13,610 nt of DNA from Alphaproteobacteria bacterium. Lineage in GTDB: Bacteria; Pseudomonadota; Alphaproteobacteria; Rs-D84. The DNA lies in the NCBI GenBank assembly GCA_029051085.1, contig JAIDLK010000017.1, positions 1-13,610 on the forward strand, read 5' to 3'. Numbering within the stretch: position 1 is the stretch's first letter; every line of letters starts with the position of its first letter. Below the pieces are notes generated by a model that had not been told where the DNA came from, did not search any database, and saw only the letters and a program-made list of their open reading frames with translations. A program made the translations under genes and the position numbers. Of this stretch, positions 6,923 to 12,570 are shown one piece after another.

Positions 6923-7861
6923 ATGGGAAGCAGGCTGATTGGATACGGGTCTTATTTGCCCGAAAAAATCATGACCAATCAAGATTTTGAAAAGATTATG
7001 GACACCACGGATGAGTGGATTGTTCAGCGCACCGGTATGCATAAGCGTCATTTTGCCGCAGAAGATGAAACGGTTGTTGATATCGCGACCGCCGCCGCCG
7101 CACGCGCATTGGAAAATGCGGGGCTGACAATTGATGACATCGATATGGTTGTCTGTGCCACAACATCGGCTGAGCTGGATTTTCCATCCGTCGGGGTTCA
7201 GGTGCTGGGGCGTTTGGGCGCCACACGTGATTTGCCGGCGTTTGATGTTCGTGGTGCGTGCACGGGTTATATTTATGCCTTGCATTGCGCACGGGCATTT
7301 TTTGCCGCCGGAATGCATCACCGCATAATGTTAATCGGTGCGGAAAAAATGACGCGTTTCTTGGATTTCAATGATCGCAGCACGGCCGTTCTATTCGGTG
7401 ACGGTGCCGGTGCCCTTATTTTTGAGCATTCGTCATCCGGATACAGCGGAATTATCGACACGGTTGTAATGGCCGATGGGCGCGAGTTTGATATGCTGCA
7501 TGGCACGCCTGATCATAAAATCCGCATGAATGGTCCTGAAACATATAAAAAGGCAGTCACGTTGATGCCTGAGGCCGCCAGCTATATAATGGAACATGCG
7601 GGTATCACGGCGGATAATGTTGATTGGATAATCCCGCATCAGGCAAATTTGCGTATTATTCAAAGTGGAGCACAAAGATTGGGATTCCCCTTGGAAAAAA
7701 TTGTTGTGACGGTTGACCGTCATGCGAATACCAGTGGTGCATCCGGTGTATTGGCGTTGTCTTATGCGCTGGATAACGGAATTATAAAGAAAGGTCAGTT
7801 AATATTGTATCCCGCATTCGGCAGTGGGCTGACATGGGGTGCGGCATTGATAAGGATATAG
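6923..7861 (+). CDS. fabH: 3-oxoacyl-ACP synthase III (KAS III)
   Basis: The enzyme starts fatty acid synthesis by condensing acetyl-CoA with malonyl-ACP in the cytoplasm. The 312-aa protein has the full catalytic triad: Cys113 in GACTGYIYAL, His239 in PHQANLRI and Asn269 in ANTSGAS. It begins MGSRLIGYGSYLPEK, as FabH proteins do, and ends with FGSGLTWGAALIRI. ATG 6923 is chosen because AAGGAAGGG precedes it; an upstream in-frame ATG lies within the tRNA and is not credible. In many alphaproteobacteria the order is plsX-fabH-ihfA; here plsX is absent and fabH has its own promoter. ihfA follows after 2 nt, so the two are co-transcribed. Confidence 0.97.
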   Translation: MGSRLIGYGSYLPEKIMTNQDFEKIMDTTDEWIVQRTGMHKRHFAAEDETVVDIATAAAARALENAGLTIDDIDMVVCATTSAELDFPSVGVQVLGRLGATRDLPAFDVRGACTGYIYALHCARAFFAAGMHHRIMLIGAEKMTRFLDFNDRSTAVLFGDGAGALIFEHSSSGYSGIIDTVVMADGREFDMLHGTPDHKIRMNGPETYKKAVTLMPEAASYIMEHAGITADNVDWIIPHQANLRIIQSGAQRLGFPLEKIVVTVDRHANTSGASGVLALSYALDNGIIKKGQLILYPAFGSGLTWGAALIRI

Positions 7862-7863
7862 AA

Positions 7864-8151
7864 ATGGCAACAGTAACAAGAATTGATTTTGCGAACAGAC
7901 TGCGTGAACGTTTTGGTTTAACGACCACTGATGCATATAAAATGGTCGACTTGATATTCGACGAGATAGAGCAGTCGCTAATTAACGGTGAAGAGGTTAA
8001 GTTTGCAGGCTTTGGCAGCTTTAAAATTCTGCAAAAGGCCGAGCGCGTCGGGCGTAATCCAAAGACCGGCGAGCCGGCGGTGATATCTGCACGTCGTGTT
8101 GCGACATTCCGCCCATGTACGGAATTTAGAAAGCGTGTTGCAAAACAATAA
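7864..8151 (+). CDS. ihfA: Integration host factor subunit alpha
   Basis: The 95-aa HU/IHF-family protein begins ATVTRIDFANRLRERFGLT. It has the core VKFAGFGSFKI and the beta-arm GRNPKTGEPAVISARRVATF, whose proline intercalates and bends DNA. ISARRVATFRP and the position after fabH favour IHF-alpha over HU. The ribosome binding site AAGGA (7852-7856) lies within the last codons of fabH, and only two bases separate the genes, so translation is probably coupled. IHF bends DNA at promoters and recombination sites as a heterodimer with IhfB, which is not in this window. Confidence 0.92.
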   Translation: MATVTRIDFANRLRERFGLTTTDAYKMVDLIFDEIEQSLINGEEVKFAGFGSFKILQKAERVGRNPKTGEPAVISARRVATFRPCTEFRKRVAKQ

Positions 8152-8160
8152 ATAATAAAT

Positions 8161-8188
8161 CACCCGCCGTTCGGCGGGTGTCTGTTTT
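8161..8188. terminator. Terminator between ihfA and the oleate hydratase gene
   Basis: Strong stem CACCCGCC (8161-8168) / GGCGGGTG (8173-8180) with loop GTTC, then TCTGTTTT. The minus-strand side has an interrupted U tract, so it is better on the plus strand but may serve both convergent genes. Confidence 0.75.
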
Positions 8189-9959
8189 ATACCAGGTGCG
8201 CTTCTTGTAGCAGCTGCTCCAGATAAGTGCCGCTGATTTTTTTCAGGCCCTGTTTTCCCAAAACCTTTAACAGCCATGGCATCTCGATATCACGCAGCGG
8301 TTTGCGGTCGTTCAGATAATAAATGCTGCGCAGCAATACGCGAACGTCAAAGCACGAGTCAAATACCTCTGGTACGCCGCGGTCAATTTTTAACAGGGTA
8401 TATACCGCTTCCATCGCGGTACGTACCGAATATTCGGTGGTAAATACCGTATCGCGCGCCGTCTCGGCATAGTTGCCGATAAAGGCCAGATTAACCGAAC
8501 CGTCCGGTACAACCTTTGGCCGGTCACCGATTGCACGGGGCATAAAGTATGTTGTAATAAACGGCATATGGCACGGTACGGTATTCGCGGAATTATGCGC
8601 TATATCTTCTATCTCTGTCTTTGGTACGCCCATGTGGTACAACAGCTCGGCACATAATTCGGCCCCGGTGCATTCCGTTATTTTCTTTTTTACATAGTTG
8701 CCCTTTGTATCCGATAACAGACCATAGGTCCAAACGATAATCTCGTTCTTTTTTTGTTTTCTAAAATGTGGCTGGCGCGAGATGCTAAATCCATACAGCC
8801 AGTTCGAGTCTTTTATTGTTACCGGGCCGCTGCTGACGATACTGCCGCTGTGCGGGTTCTTTTTACAGATTTTTTCAATATATGGGACAATGCGGTCATC
8901 TTTGAACGTAATGGTTGCAGACATAACCCAGTTTGCCACAGGTATGCTTTCACAGAATTTGTCCGGATTCCCAAACGCCGGGTTTTGGGCTGCGATATTT
9001 TTCCATAACTGCCAGCTGCCGCCAATACCCTCCGGTTTCGGGGCGGGTGTATCATTTGTGCCATATGTACTTGATTCCGTTATTGAGCCGTTTGTTACAA
9101 ATACCAAATCATCCGGCGTTAAATCGATGTTTTTTGTGTGGCCGTGTGATGTCATTTGAATTTGTGTCGCTGTAATTTTACCACGTACGGATTTGGTAAT
9201 GACATTGGTTACGCGTGTGTCATAATGAAACTTTACGCCGCGTGCATCCAGATAGTTTACCAGCGGTGTTATCAATGATTCATACTGGTTATACTTTGTA
9301 AATTTTAATGCCGACATGTCGGCAAGACTGCCTACGTGATGAATAAAGCGCAGGATATAACGACGCATTTCCATTGCCGACGACCAGCGCTCGAACGCAA
9401 ACATCGTTGCCCAATACAGCCAGAAGTTTGATTCAAAGAATTCTTCGCTGAATACTTCGTTTATCTGCACATCGTTCAAGTCTTCTTCCCGCATCAGTGC
9501 CAGGTCGATAAGTTCTTTTATTGCACCCTGGGTCAATGTCAGTTTGCCGTCTGTCGGGGCGCGTTTCCCGCGGCGTTCAATAATGCGTGTATGGGAAAAG
9601 CTTGGGTCTGCTTTGTTCAGCCAATAAAATTCATCCAATACCGATACATCCGGGTTTTCCAGTGAGGGGATGGAGCGGAATAAATCCCACAGTGTTTCAA
9701 AGTGCGCCTCCATCTCGCGGCCGCCACGAATTATATAACCGCGCTCAGGGTTATATATTCCATCCATGCTGCCGCCGGGCAGGGCAAGTTCTTCGAATAT
9801 ATGAATCTTGTTGCCGCGCATGCGACCGTCGCGAATTAAAAATACCGCCGCCGCCAATCCGGCCAGGCCGCCCCCTATGATATATGCGGATTTTTTTGCC
9901 ACCCCCTCCGGTGGCAGTGGATTTGCAAATGCTTCGTAATTTCCATTGCTAAGATACAT
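8187..9959 (-). CDS. ohyA: Oleate hydratase (MCRA family), FAD-dependent
   Basis: The enzyme adds water to the cis-9 double bond of oleic acid and related unsaturated acids, giving 10-hydroxy acids; in host-associated bacteria it detoxifies host fatty acids. The 590-aa length is usual. Residues 25-45 form the FAD Rossmann motif (YIIGGGLAGLAAAVFLIRDG), followed by GGSMDG and RGGREME. Glu82 and Tyr201 fall at the catalytic positions described for Staphylococcus OhyA. TNGSITESSTYG, KDSNWLYGFSISRQPHF, ECTGAEL, MPRAIGDRPKVVPDGS and TEYSVRTAMEAVY are family blocks, all present. ATG 9959 has AAGGAGAT seven bases upstream. It is monocistronic, with only a weak promoter candidate (TTACTA-N17-TAATAT) in the 9960-10044 gap. 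Confidence 0.96.
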   Translation of the reverse strand: MYLSNGNYEAFANPLPPEGVAKKSAYIIGGGLAGLAAAVFLIRDGRMRGNKIHIFEELALPGGSMDGIYNPERGYIIRGGREMEAHFETLWDLFRSIPSLENPDVSVLDEFYWLNKADPSFSHTRIIERRGKRAPTDGKLTLTQGAIKELIDLALMREEDLNDVQINEVFSEEFFESNFWLYWATMFAFERWSSAMEMRRYILRFIHHVGSLADMSALKFTKYNQYESLITPLVNYLDARGVKFHYDTRVTNVITKSVRGKITATQIQMTSHGHTKNIDLTPDDLVFVTNGSITESSTYGTNDTPAPKPEGIGGSWQLWKNIAAQNPAFGNPDKFCESIPVANWVMSATITFKDDRIVPYIEKICKKNPHSGSIVSSGPVTIKDSNWLYGFSISRQPHFRKQKKNEIIVWTYGLLSDTKGNYVKKKITECTGAELCAELLYHMGVPKTEIEDIAHNSANTVPCHMPFITTYFMPRAIGDRPKVVPDGSVNLAFIGNYAETARDTVFTTEYSVRTAMEAVYTLLKIDRGVPEVFDSCFDVRVLLRSIYYLNDRKPLRDIEMPWLLKVLGKQGLKKISGTYLEQLLQEAHLV

Positions 9960-10044
9960 GTTATCTCCTTGTTGTTTTACATATTGAAATATTAAGACGC
10001 ACAGCTTTTTTTAGTAATAGGAGCGTTTTCGCCGATATTGTGAT

Positions 10045-10074
10045 TTGACAAGAGGCTCTATTTGTTTTTATAAT
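10045..10074 (+). promoter_or_regulatory. Consensus sigma70 promoter for the lipoprotein and tRNA-Leu
   Basis: Perfect -35 TTGACA (10045-10050) and perfect -10 TATAAT (10069-10074), 18 bp apart. The expected start site is 10080-10082, on the ATG at 10081. It is the strongest promoter match in the window, as expected for a tRNA operon. Confidence 0.85.
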
Positions 10075-10080
10075 GCGCCC

Positions 10081-10193
10081 ATGAAACGGATAATATTGGT
10101 TTTGGCTGCATTGATGGTACTGTCGGGTTGTGGTGTAAAATCCGAACTGTCACGGCCGGGGGATTCTTTTCCGCGAAATTATCCTGTGTACTA

Positions 10194-10194
<1 letters not shown>
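10081..10194 (+). CDS. Very small lipoprotein, LptM (YifL)-like
   Basis: The 37-aa frame begins MKRIILVLAALMVLSGC, a lipoprotein signal with lipobox LSGC and Cys17. The mature peptide begins CGVKSELSRPGD, resembling the CGLKGPL..P start of LptM, an outer-membrane lipoprotein that assists maturation of the LptD/E lipopolysaccharide translocon. No Shine-Dalgarno sequence precedes the ATG, which sits at the expected transcription start of a consensus promoter, so it may be translated leaderless. Its TAG stop shares its G with the first base of the following tRNA-Leu. The signal peptide is clear; the LptM assignment rests on a short motif. Confidence 0.75.
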
Positions 10195-10278
<84 letters not shown>

Positions 10279-10291
10279 TGATAAAAAGTAC

Positions 10292-10320
10292 TTGATTTCC
10301 AGTAATTTTTATCCCATAAT
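10292..10320 (+). promoter_or_regulatory. Putative promoter of rpmG
   Basis: -35 TTGATT (10292-10297), 17-bp spacer, -10 CATAAT (10315-10320), placing the start near 10327 and leaving a leader of about 23 nt that contains AAAAGG. Confidence 0.55.
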
Positions 10321-10349
10321 CCGTGGCAGAATAATAAAAGGCATATAAA

Positions 10350-10529
10350 ATGGCATCTAAGAAAGGCAATAAAGAAGTTGTACAGCTGCGTAACAATGAA
10401 ACGGGCTACTTCTATATCACAACTAAAAATACTAAGTCGGAAAACACTGCGGGTAAAATGAAGTTCCGCAAATATGATCCGAAACTGCGCAAGCATGTCG
10501 TTATGACAGAAGCGAAAGTTTCGCACTAA
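10350..10529 (+). CDS. rpmG: Large ribosomal subunit protein bL33
   Basis: The 59-aa basic protein has the L33 pattern: VVQLRNNETGYFYITTKN, then KMKFRKYDPKLRKHVVMTEAK. It is the cysteine-free form without a zinc ribbon, as in many proteobacteria. AAAAGG lies 8-9 nt before ATG 10350. It is a single-gene unit with its own promoter and terminator. The longer opposite-strand frame here overlaps the tRNA and L33 and is a shadow. Confidence 0.97.
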   Translation: MASKKGNKEVVQLRNNETGYFYITTKNTKSENTAGKMKFRKYDPKLRKHVVMTEAKVSH

Positions 10530-10555
10530 ATTTCCGATGGAAGTATTGTTTTAAG

Positions 10556-10584
10556 CGCGGTGGACAATGTTCGCCGCGTTTTTT
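10556..10584 (+). terminator. Intrinsic terminator of rpmG
   Basis: Stem CGCGGTG (10556-10562) / CGCCGCG (10572-10578) with one T-G wobble and a 9-nt loop, followed by six T (10579-10584). It faces the minus-strand terminator at 10602-10632 across a short A/T palindrome. Confidence 0.8.
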
Positions 10585-10601
10585 ATAAAAAATATTTTTA
10601 T

Positions 10602-10632
10602 AAAAAAACGCCGCCGGTATTGCCCGGCGGTG
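10602..10632 (-). terminator. Strong minus-strand terminator with no protein gene upstream of it
   Basis: On the minus strand, stem CCGCCGG/CCGGCGG (10630-10624 with 10617-10611), extended by two pairs and with a 6-nt loop, is followed by seven T (10608-10602). Nothing protein-coding on the minus strand needs it, which argues for a non-coding transcript ending here. Confidence 0.75.
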
Positions 10633-10794
10633 TTCCGAATGCCCCGAAAGGAAGGAAAGGAGAAAAAGAAATGGGCATTCTAAAAAGTGTTTCCAGGGTC
10701 CAAGGTCCAGAGGAGAGAGAATGTAGGAGGGAGTCTGAATCCCTGGGCCCTGCGGAGGCTTTCGCGCCCGGTCATTGGTTTTGTTCCTTTGACG
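10602..10794 (-). ncRNA. Candidate structured sRNA of about 190 nt with pyrimidine-rich loops
   Basis: A minus-strand unit in a region of about 480 bases without a convincing protein gene. It has a promoter (TTGACA-N17-TACATT), then two long-range stems, then a strong terminator. Stem one pairs 10741-10746 with 10693-10698 (CCAGGG/CCCTGG), with a nested CAGA/TCTG. Stem two pairs 10673-10680 with 10637-10644 (GAATGCCC/GGGCATTC, 8 bp, 28-nt loop). Both loops are almost purely C and U in the RNA and contain CCCUCCUAC, UCUCCUCU and UCUCCUUUCCUUCC, which resemble the anti-Shine-Dalgarno sequence. It does not match 6S, SRP, tmRNA or RNase P RNA. A 31-codon frame (10775-10680) with AAAGGA 9 nt before it lies inside, so a dual-function RNA is possible. 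Function is inferred only. Confidence 0.5.
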
Positions 10795-10800
10795 AATCGA

Positions 10801-10829
10801 AATGTAATACATTATTTGCGATTTGTCAA
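10801..10829 (-). promoter_or_regulatory. Promoter of the candidate sRNA, with palindrome over its -10
   Basis: Read on the minus strand: perfect -35 TTGACA (10829-10824), 17-bp spacer, -10 TACATT (10806-10801). A second TTGACA lies 12 bp upstream (10841-10836). The -10 lies within a perfect 13-bp palindrome AATGTAATACATT (10801-10813), a possible repressor site. Expected start near 10794. Confidence 0.6.
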
Positions 10830-10912
10830 GAGTTTTGTCAAAAATATTTTTAGTATTTATTTTTCGGGTGTTTTTGCCACATTTTCCGCCAAATCCTAGG
10901 AAAAGCTACTTG

Positions 10913-10948
10913 TTGTAAGAACAGGGTATTTTTCATAAAATTTTTATG
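10913..10948 (+). promoter_or_regulatory. Putative promoter and operator of the HTH gene
   Basis: -35 TTGTAA (10913-10918), 17-bp spacer, -10 TAAAAT (10936-10941). A perfect palindrome CATAAAATTTTTATG (10934-10948; 7-bp arms) covers the -10, a plausible site for autoregulation by the downstream HTH protein. Confidence 0.5.
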
Positions 10949-11010
10949 AATTAGTACTTTGTCCTCAGCCATCATCAGGGGGACGACGCTAATATAACAG
11001 GAGATAGAAA

Positions 11011-11250
11011 ATGACACACGAAGATGTTTGGCGCGCAATAGAACGCTTTGCCATGGCTCATAATATGTCTTGTTCGGGTCTGGCAAAATGCAGCGGATTG
11101 GATCCGACTACATTTAACAAGAGTAAGCGTTGGTCCAAAGAGGGACAACCACGGTGGCCTTCAACCAACAGTATTTCAAAGATTTTGTCATCAACCGGGT
11201 CGAAAATACAGGATTTTACCAAGTATATAGACCAAGAACCGGAACGATAA
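11011..11250 (+). CDS. Short HTH regulator, S24/CI-repressor-like DNA-binding domain only
   Basis: The 79-aa protein starts at ATG 11011 behind AGGAGAT. It consists of an HTH domain: VWRAIERFAMAHNMSCSGLA, then GLDPTTFNKSKRWS, then RWPSTNSISKILSSTGSKI. This pattern, including DPTTFNKSKR and RWPST, is typical of the N-terminus of alphaproteobacterial S24-peptidase-type regulators. The C-terminal S24 domain is missing: the frame stops at 11250 and a terminator follows 22 nt later, with no remnant seen. It is either a naturally short paralogue or a stable truncation that cannot self-cleave. It is monocistronic and its target is unknown; the promoter palindrome suggests it controls itself. Confidence 0.85.
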   Translation: MTHEDVWRAIERFAMAHNMSCSGLAKCSGLDPTTFNKSKRWSKEGQPRWPSTNSISKILSSTGSKIQDFTKYIDQEPER

Positions 11251-11272
11251 CAAAATATAGGTCTGACACCCC

Positions 11273-11304
11273 AAGCCGTCATGCAATTGTATGACGGCTT
11301 TTTT
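11273..11304 (+). terminator. Intrinsic terminator of the HTH gene
   Basis: Perfect 10-bp stem AAGCCGTCAT (11273-11282) / ATGACGGCTT (11291-11300) with an 8-nt loop, followed by a T run to 11304. Confidence 0.88.
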
Positions 11305-11306
11305 GA

Positions 11307-11335
11307 TGGACAACAGCGCCTGCATGATTTATCCT
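11307..11335 (+). promoter_or_regulatory. Putative promoter of the winged-helix/birA pair
   Basis: -35 TGGACA (11307-11312), 17-bp spacer, -10 TATCCT (11330-11335). The -10 ends exactly seven bases before ATG 11343, so transcription should begin on or beside the start codon. Confidence 0.5.
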
Positions 11336-11342
11336 AAACAGT

Positions 11343-11762
11343 ATGTTAAAGGGTGTTCGCATATATACCTCAGATGTGCTGTGGCGCCAAATCCTTGGGG
11401 ATTTTGGGGCGATATTGCTGGATGCGCCAACGGCAACGGATATAAATTTTGATACAATTGATGTTCCTGAAAAAATTACCCCGATACAGCTAAAGGCTTT
11501 AATCTTGGGGGCTGTGGATAACAGTGGGATAATAGCGCGTTTGCTGGGGCCCGGGACTACATTGCCGCGCATGCAGGGGCGTGTGGTTGCGCTGTTGTAT
11601 AAAAGTGGCGGAATGCGTGCGGCGGAAATAAAAGATGCGCTTGGCTATTCGCCAAATGCCGCCACACATACCGTAGATACTGCAATATATCAACTGCGCC
11701 GGATGTTTGGGCGTAACTTTATCATAAACGACCACGGGGTATATCGACTTGGCAAATTATAA
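11343..11762 (+). CDS. Winged-helix protein of unknown function, upstream of birA
   Basis: The 139-aa protein has an N-terminal half of no recognised type (LLDAPTATDINFD, ITPIQLKALILGAVDNSGII). Residues 78-137 resemble the C-terminal winged helix of OmpR-type response regulators: GRVVALLYKSGGMRAAEIKD, THTVDTAIYQLRRMFGRNF, then a GVYRL hairpin. There is no clear phosphoacceptor pattern in the N-terminal half, so a true response regulator is unlikely. It lacks a Shine-Dalgarno sequence and may be leaderless. Its last 14 bases overlap birA, so the two are translated together. As the ligase has no DNA-binding domain of its own, this protein may regulate biotin genes; that is inference from position. 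Confidence 0.75.
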   Translation: MLKGVRIYTSDVLWRQILGDFGAILLDAPTATDINFDTIDVPEKITPIQLKALILGAVDNSGIIARLLGPGTTLPRMQGRVVALLYKSGGMRAAEIKDALGYSPNAATHTVDTAIYQLRRMFGRNFIINDHGVYRLGKL

Positions 11763-12420
11763 GCTGTTATTTTTTGGCAAAATCCCCAGTACGCAGACAT
11801 ATGCCCATGAATTGATTGCGCGTCGCGGGGCGGCGGACCATACCGCAATTGTTGCGGCGGCACAAAGTGCGGGCCGTGGGCGTTATCGCCGTACGTGGGT
11901 TTCGCACCACGGTAATTTATATGTCAGTTTTATCTTTGATTGTCCGGAACGGGATGCGCGGCTTTCTTATCAGGTTGCGGTTGCCGTCGCAGAAAGCCTG
12001 ATATCATTTGGGGTTCCTGCACGTATCAAGTGGCCTAATGACATAATGGTTAACGGTAAAAAAATATGTGGTGTATTGATTGAATATTCCGGTGATTTTG
12101 TAATTGTTGGAATTGGGGTAAATATCAAATCAAATCCGACTGTCTCTGCCGTCTATAAGACGACGCGTATGGATAAATACTGTAATGTCACCGCGATGGA
12201 GGTTTTGTCGGCAATAATGAAAAACCTGGATATATGGATGGGGCGTCAATTTCCAGATGTTCGCACGCGTTGGACAGAATTGGCAATCGGCTTAAACAAT
12301 ATTGTCGAGTATCGCGGCGAGGATGTTGAGTTAATGGGCATTAACGAAAACGGGGCACTTATGTTGCGCCGTGGTACGGAATATATTTTGGGTTACGGTG
12401 ATGAAATAAAGATTAAATAG
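11749..12420 (+). CDS. birA: Biotin--[acetyl-CoA-carboxylase] ligase, catalytic domain only
   Basis: The enzyme activates biotin with ATP and transfers it to the biotin carboxyl carrier protein of acetyl-CoA carboxylase. The 223-aa protein has the biotinyl-AMP loop GRGRYRRTW (42-50), GNLYVSFIF, KWPNDIMVNGKKICGVLIE (94-112) and IVGIGVNIKSNP, then the small C-terminal SH3-like domain with GENGALMLRRGTEYIL-type residues. It is a class I form without the N-terminal HTH of E. coli BirA. The start TTG 11749 lies inside the upstream gene (14-nt overlap) and gives the normal N-terminus KLLFFGKIPSTQTYA; no in-frame ATG fits. Confidence 0.94.
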   Translation: MANYKLLFFGKIPSTQTYAHELIARRGAADHTAIVAAAQSAGRGRYRRTWVSHHGNLYVSFIFDCPERDARLSYQVAVAVAESLISFGVPARIKWPNDIMVNGKKICGVLIEYSGDFVIVGIGVNIKSNPTVSAVYKTTRMDKYCNVTAMEVLSAIMKNLDIWMGRQFPDVRTRWTELAIGLNNIVEYRGEDVELMGINENGALMLRRGTEYILGYGDEIKIK

Positions 12421-12431
12421 AAAATAATGTA

Positions 12432-12460
12432 TTGACTTTTTATGCGATTTATGATAATAT
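12432..12460 (+). promoter_or_regulatory. Promoter directly upstream of two terminators
   Basis: -35 TTGACT (12432-12437), 17-bp spacer, -10 TAATAT (12455-12460). Transcription would start near 12467, less than 20 nt before the first terminator hairpin, so most transcripts would end as about 40-nt RNAs unless termination is overcome. Confidence 0.6.
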
Positions 12461-12484
12461 GCAAATATAAACAGTAAAGATTTG

Positions 12485-12509
12485 CCGCACACATGTGCGG
12501 ATTTTTTTT
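12485..12509 (+). terminator. First of two tandem intrinsic terminators
   Basis: Stem CCGCACA (12485-12491) / TGTGCGG (12494-12500), realistically 6 bp with a 4-nt loop, followed by eight T (12502-12509). It also serves as the terminator of birA. Confidence 0.85.
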
Positions 12510-12521
12510 GTTTATTTATTT

Positions 12522-12548
12522 CCCGCATTTTATGCGGGGCTTTTTTTT
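12522..12548 (+). terminator. Second of two tandem intrinsic terminators
   Basis: Stem CCCGCAT (12522-12528) / ATGCGGG (12532-12538) with loop TTT, then GC and eight T (12541-12548). It lies 13 nt after the first T run and 22 nt before the hydrolase ATG. Confidence 0.8.
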
Positions 12549-12570
12549 CGCTGCGAAATGGAGGGCATAA

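Noticed and set aside
10602..10800. 6S, SRP, tmRNA or RNase P RNA at the minus-strand RNA locus
   Set aside because: There is no single long hairpin with a central bubble, no GGAAGGAAGCAGCC-type SRP loop, no tRNA-like ends, and the unit is too short for tmRNA or RNase P RNA.
10501..10812. 103-codon minus-strand frame
   Set aside because: It crosses two terminators, the rpmG end and the sRNA stems; its composition is that of translated hairpins and T runs.
10671..10853. 60-codon plus-strand frame with a good Shine-Dalgarno-like AAAGGAG
   Set aside because: The purine run is the complement of the pyrimidine loop of the sRNA candidate. The frame has no family features and no plus-strand promoter, as it follows the rpmG terminator.
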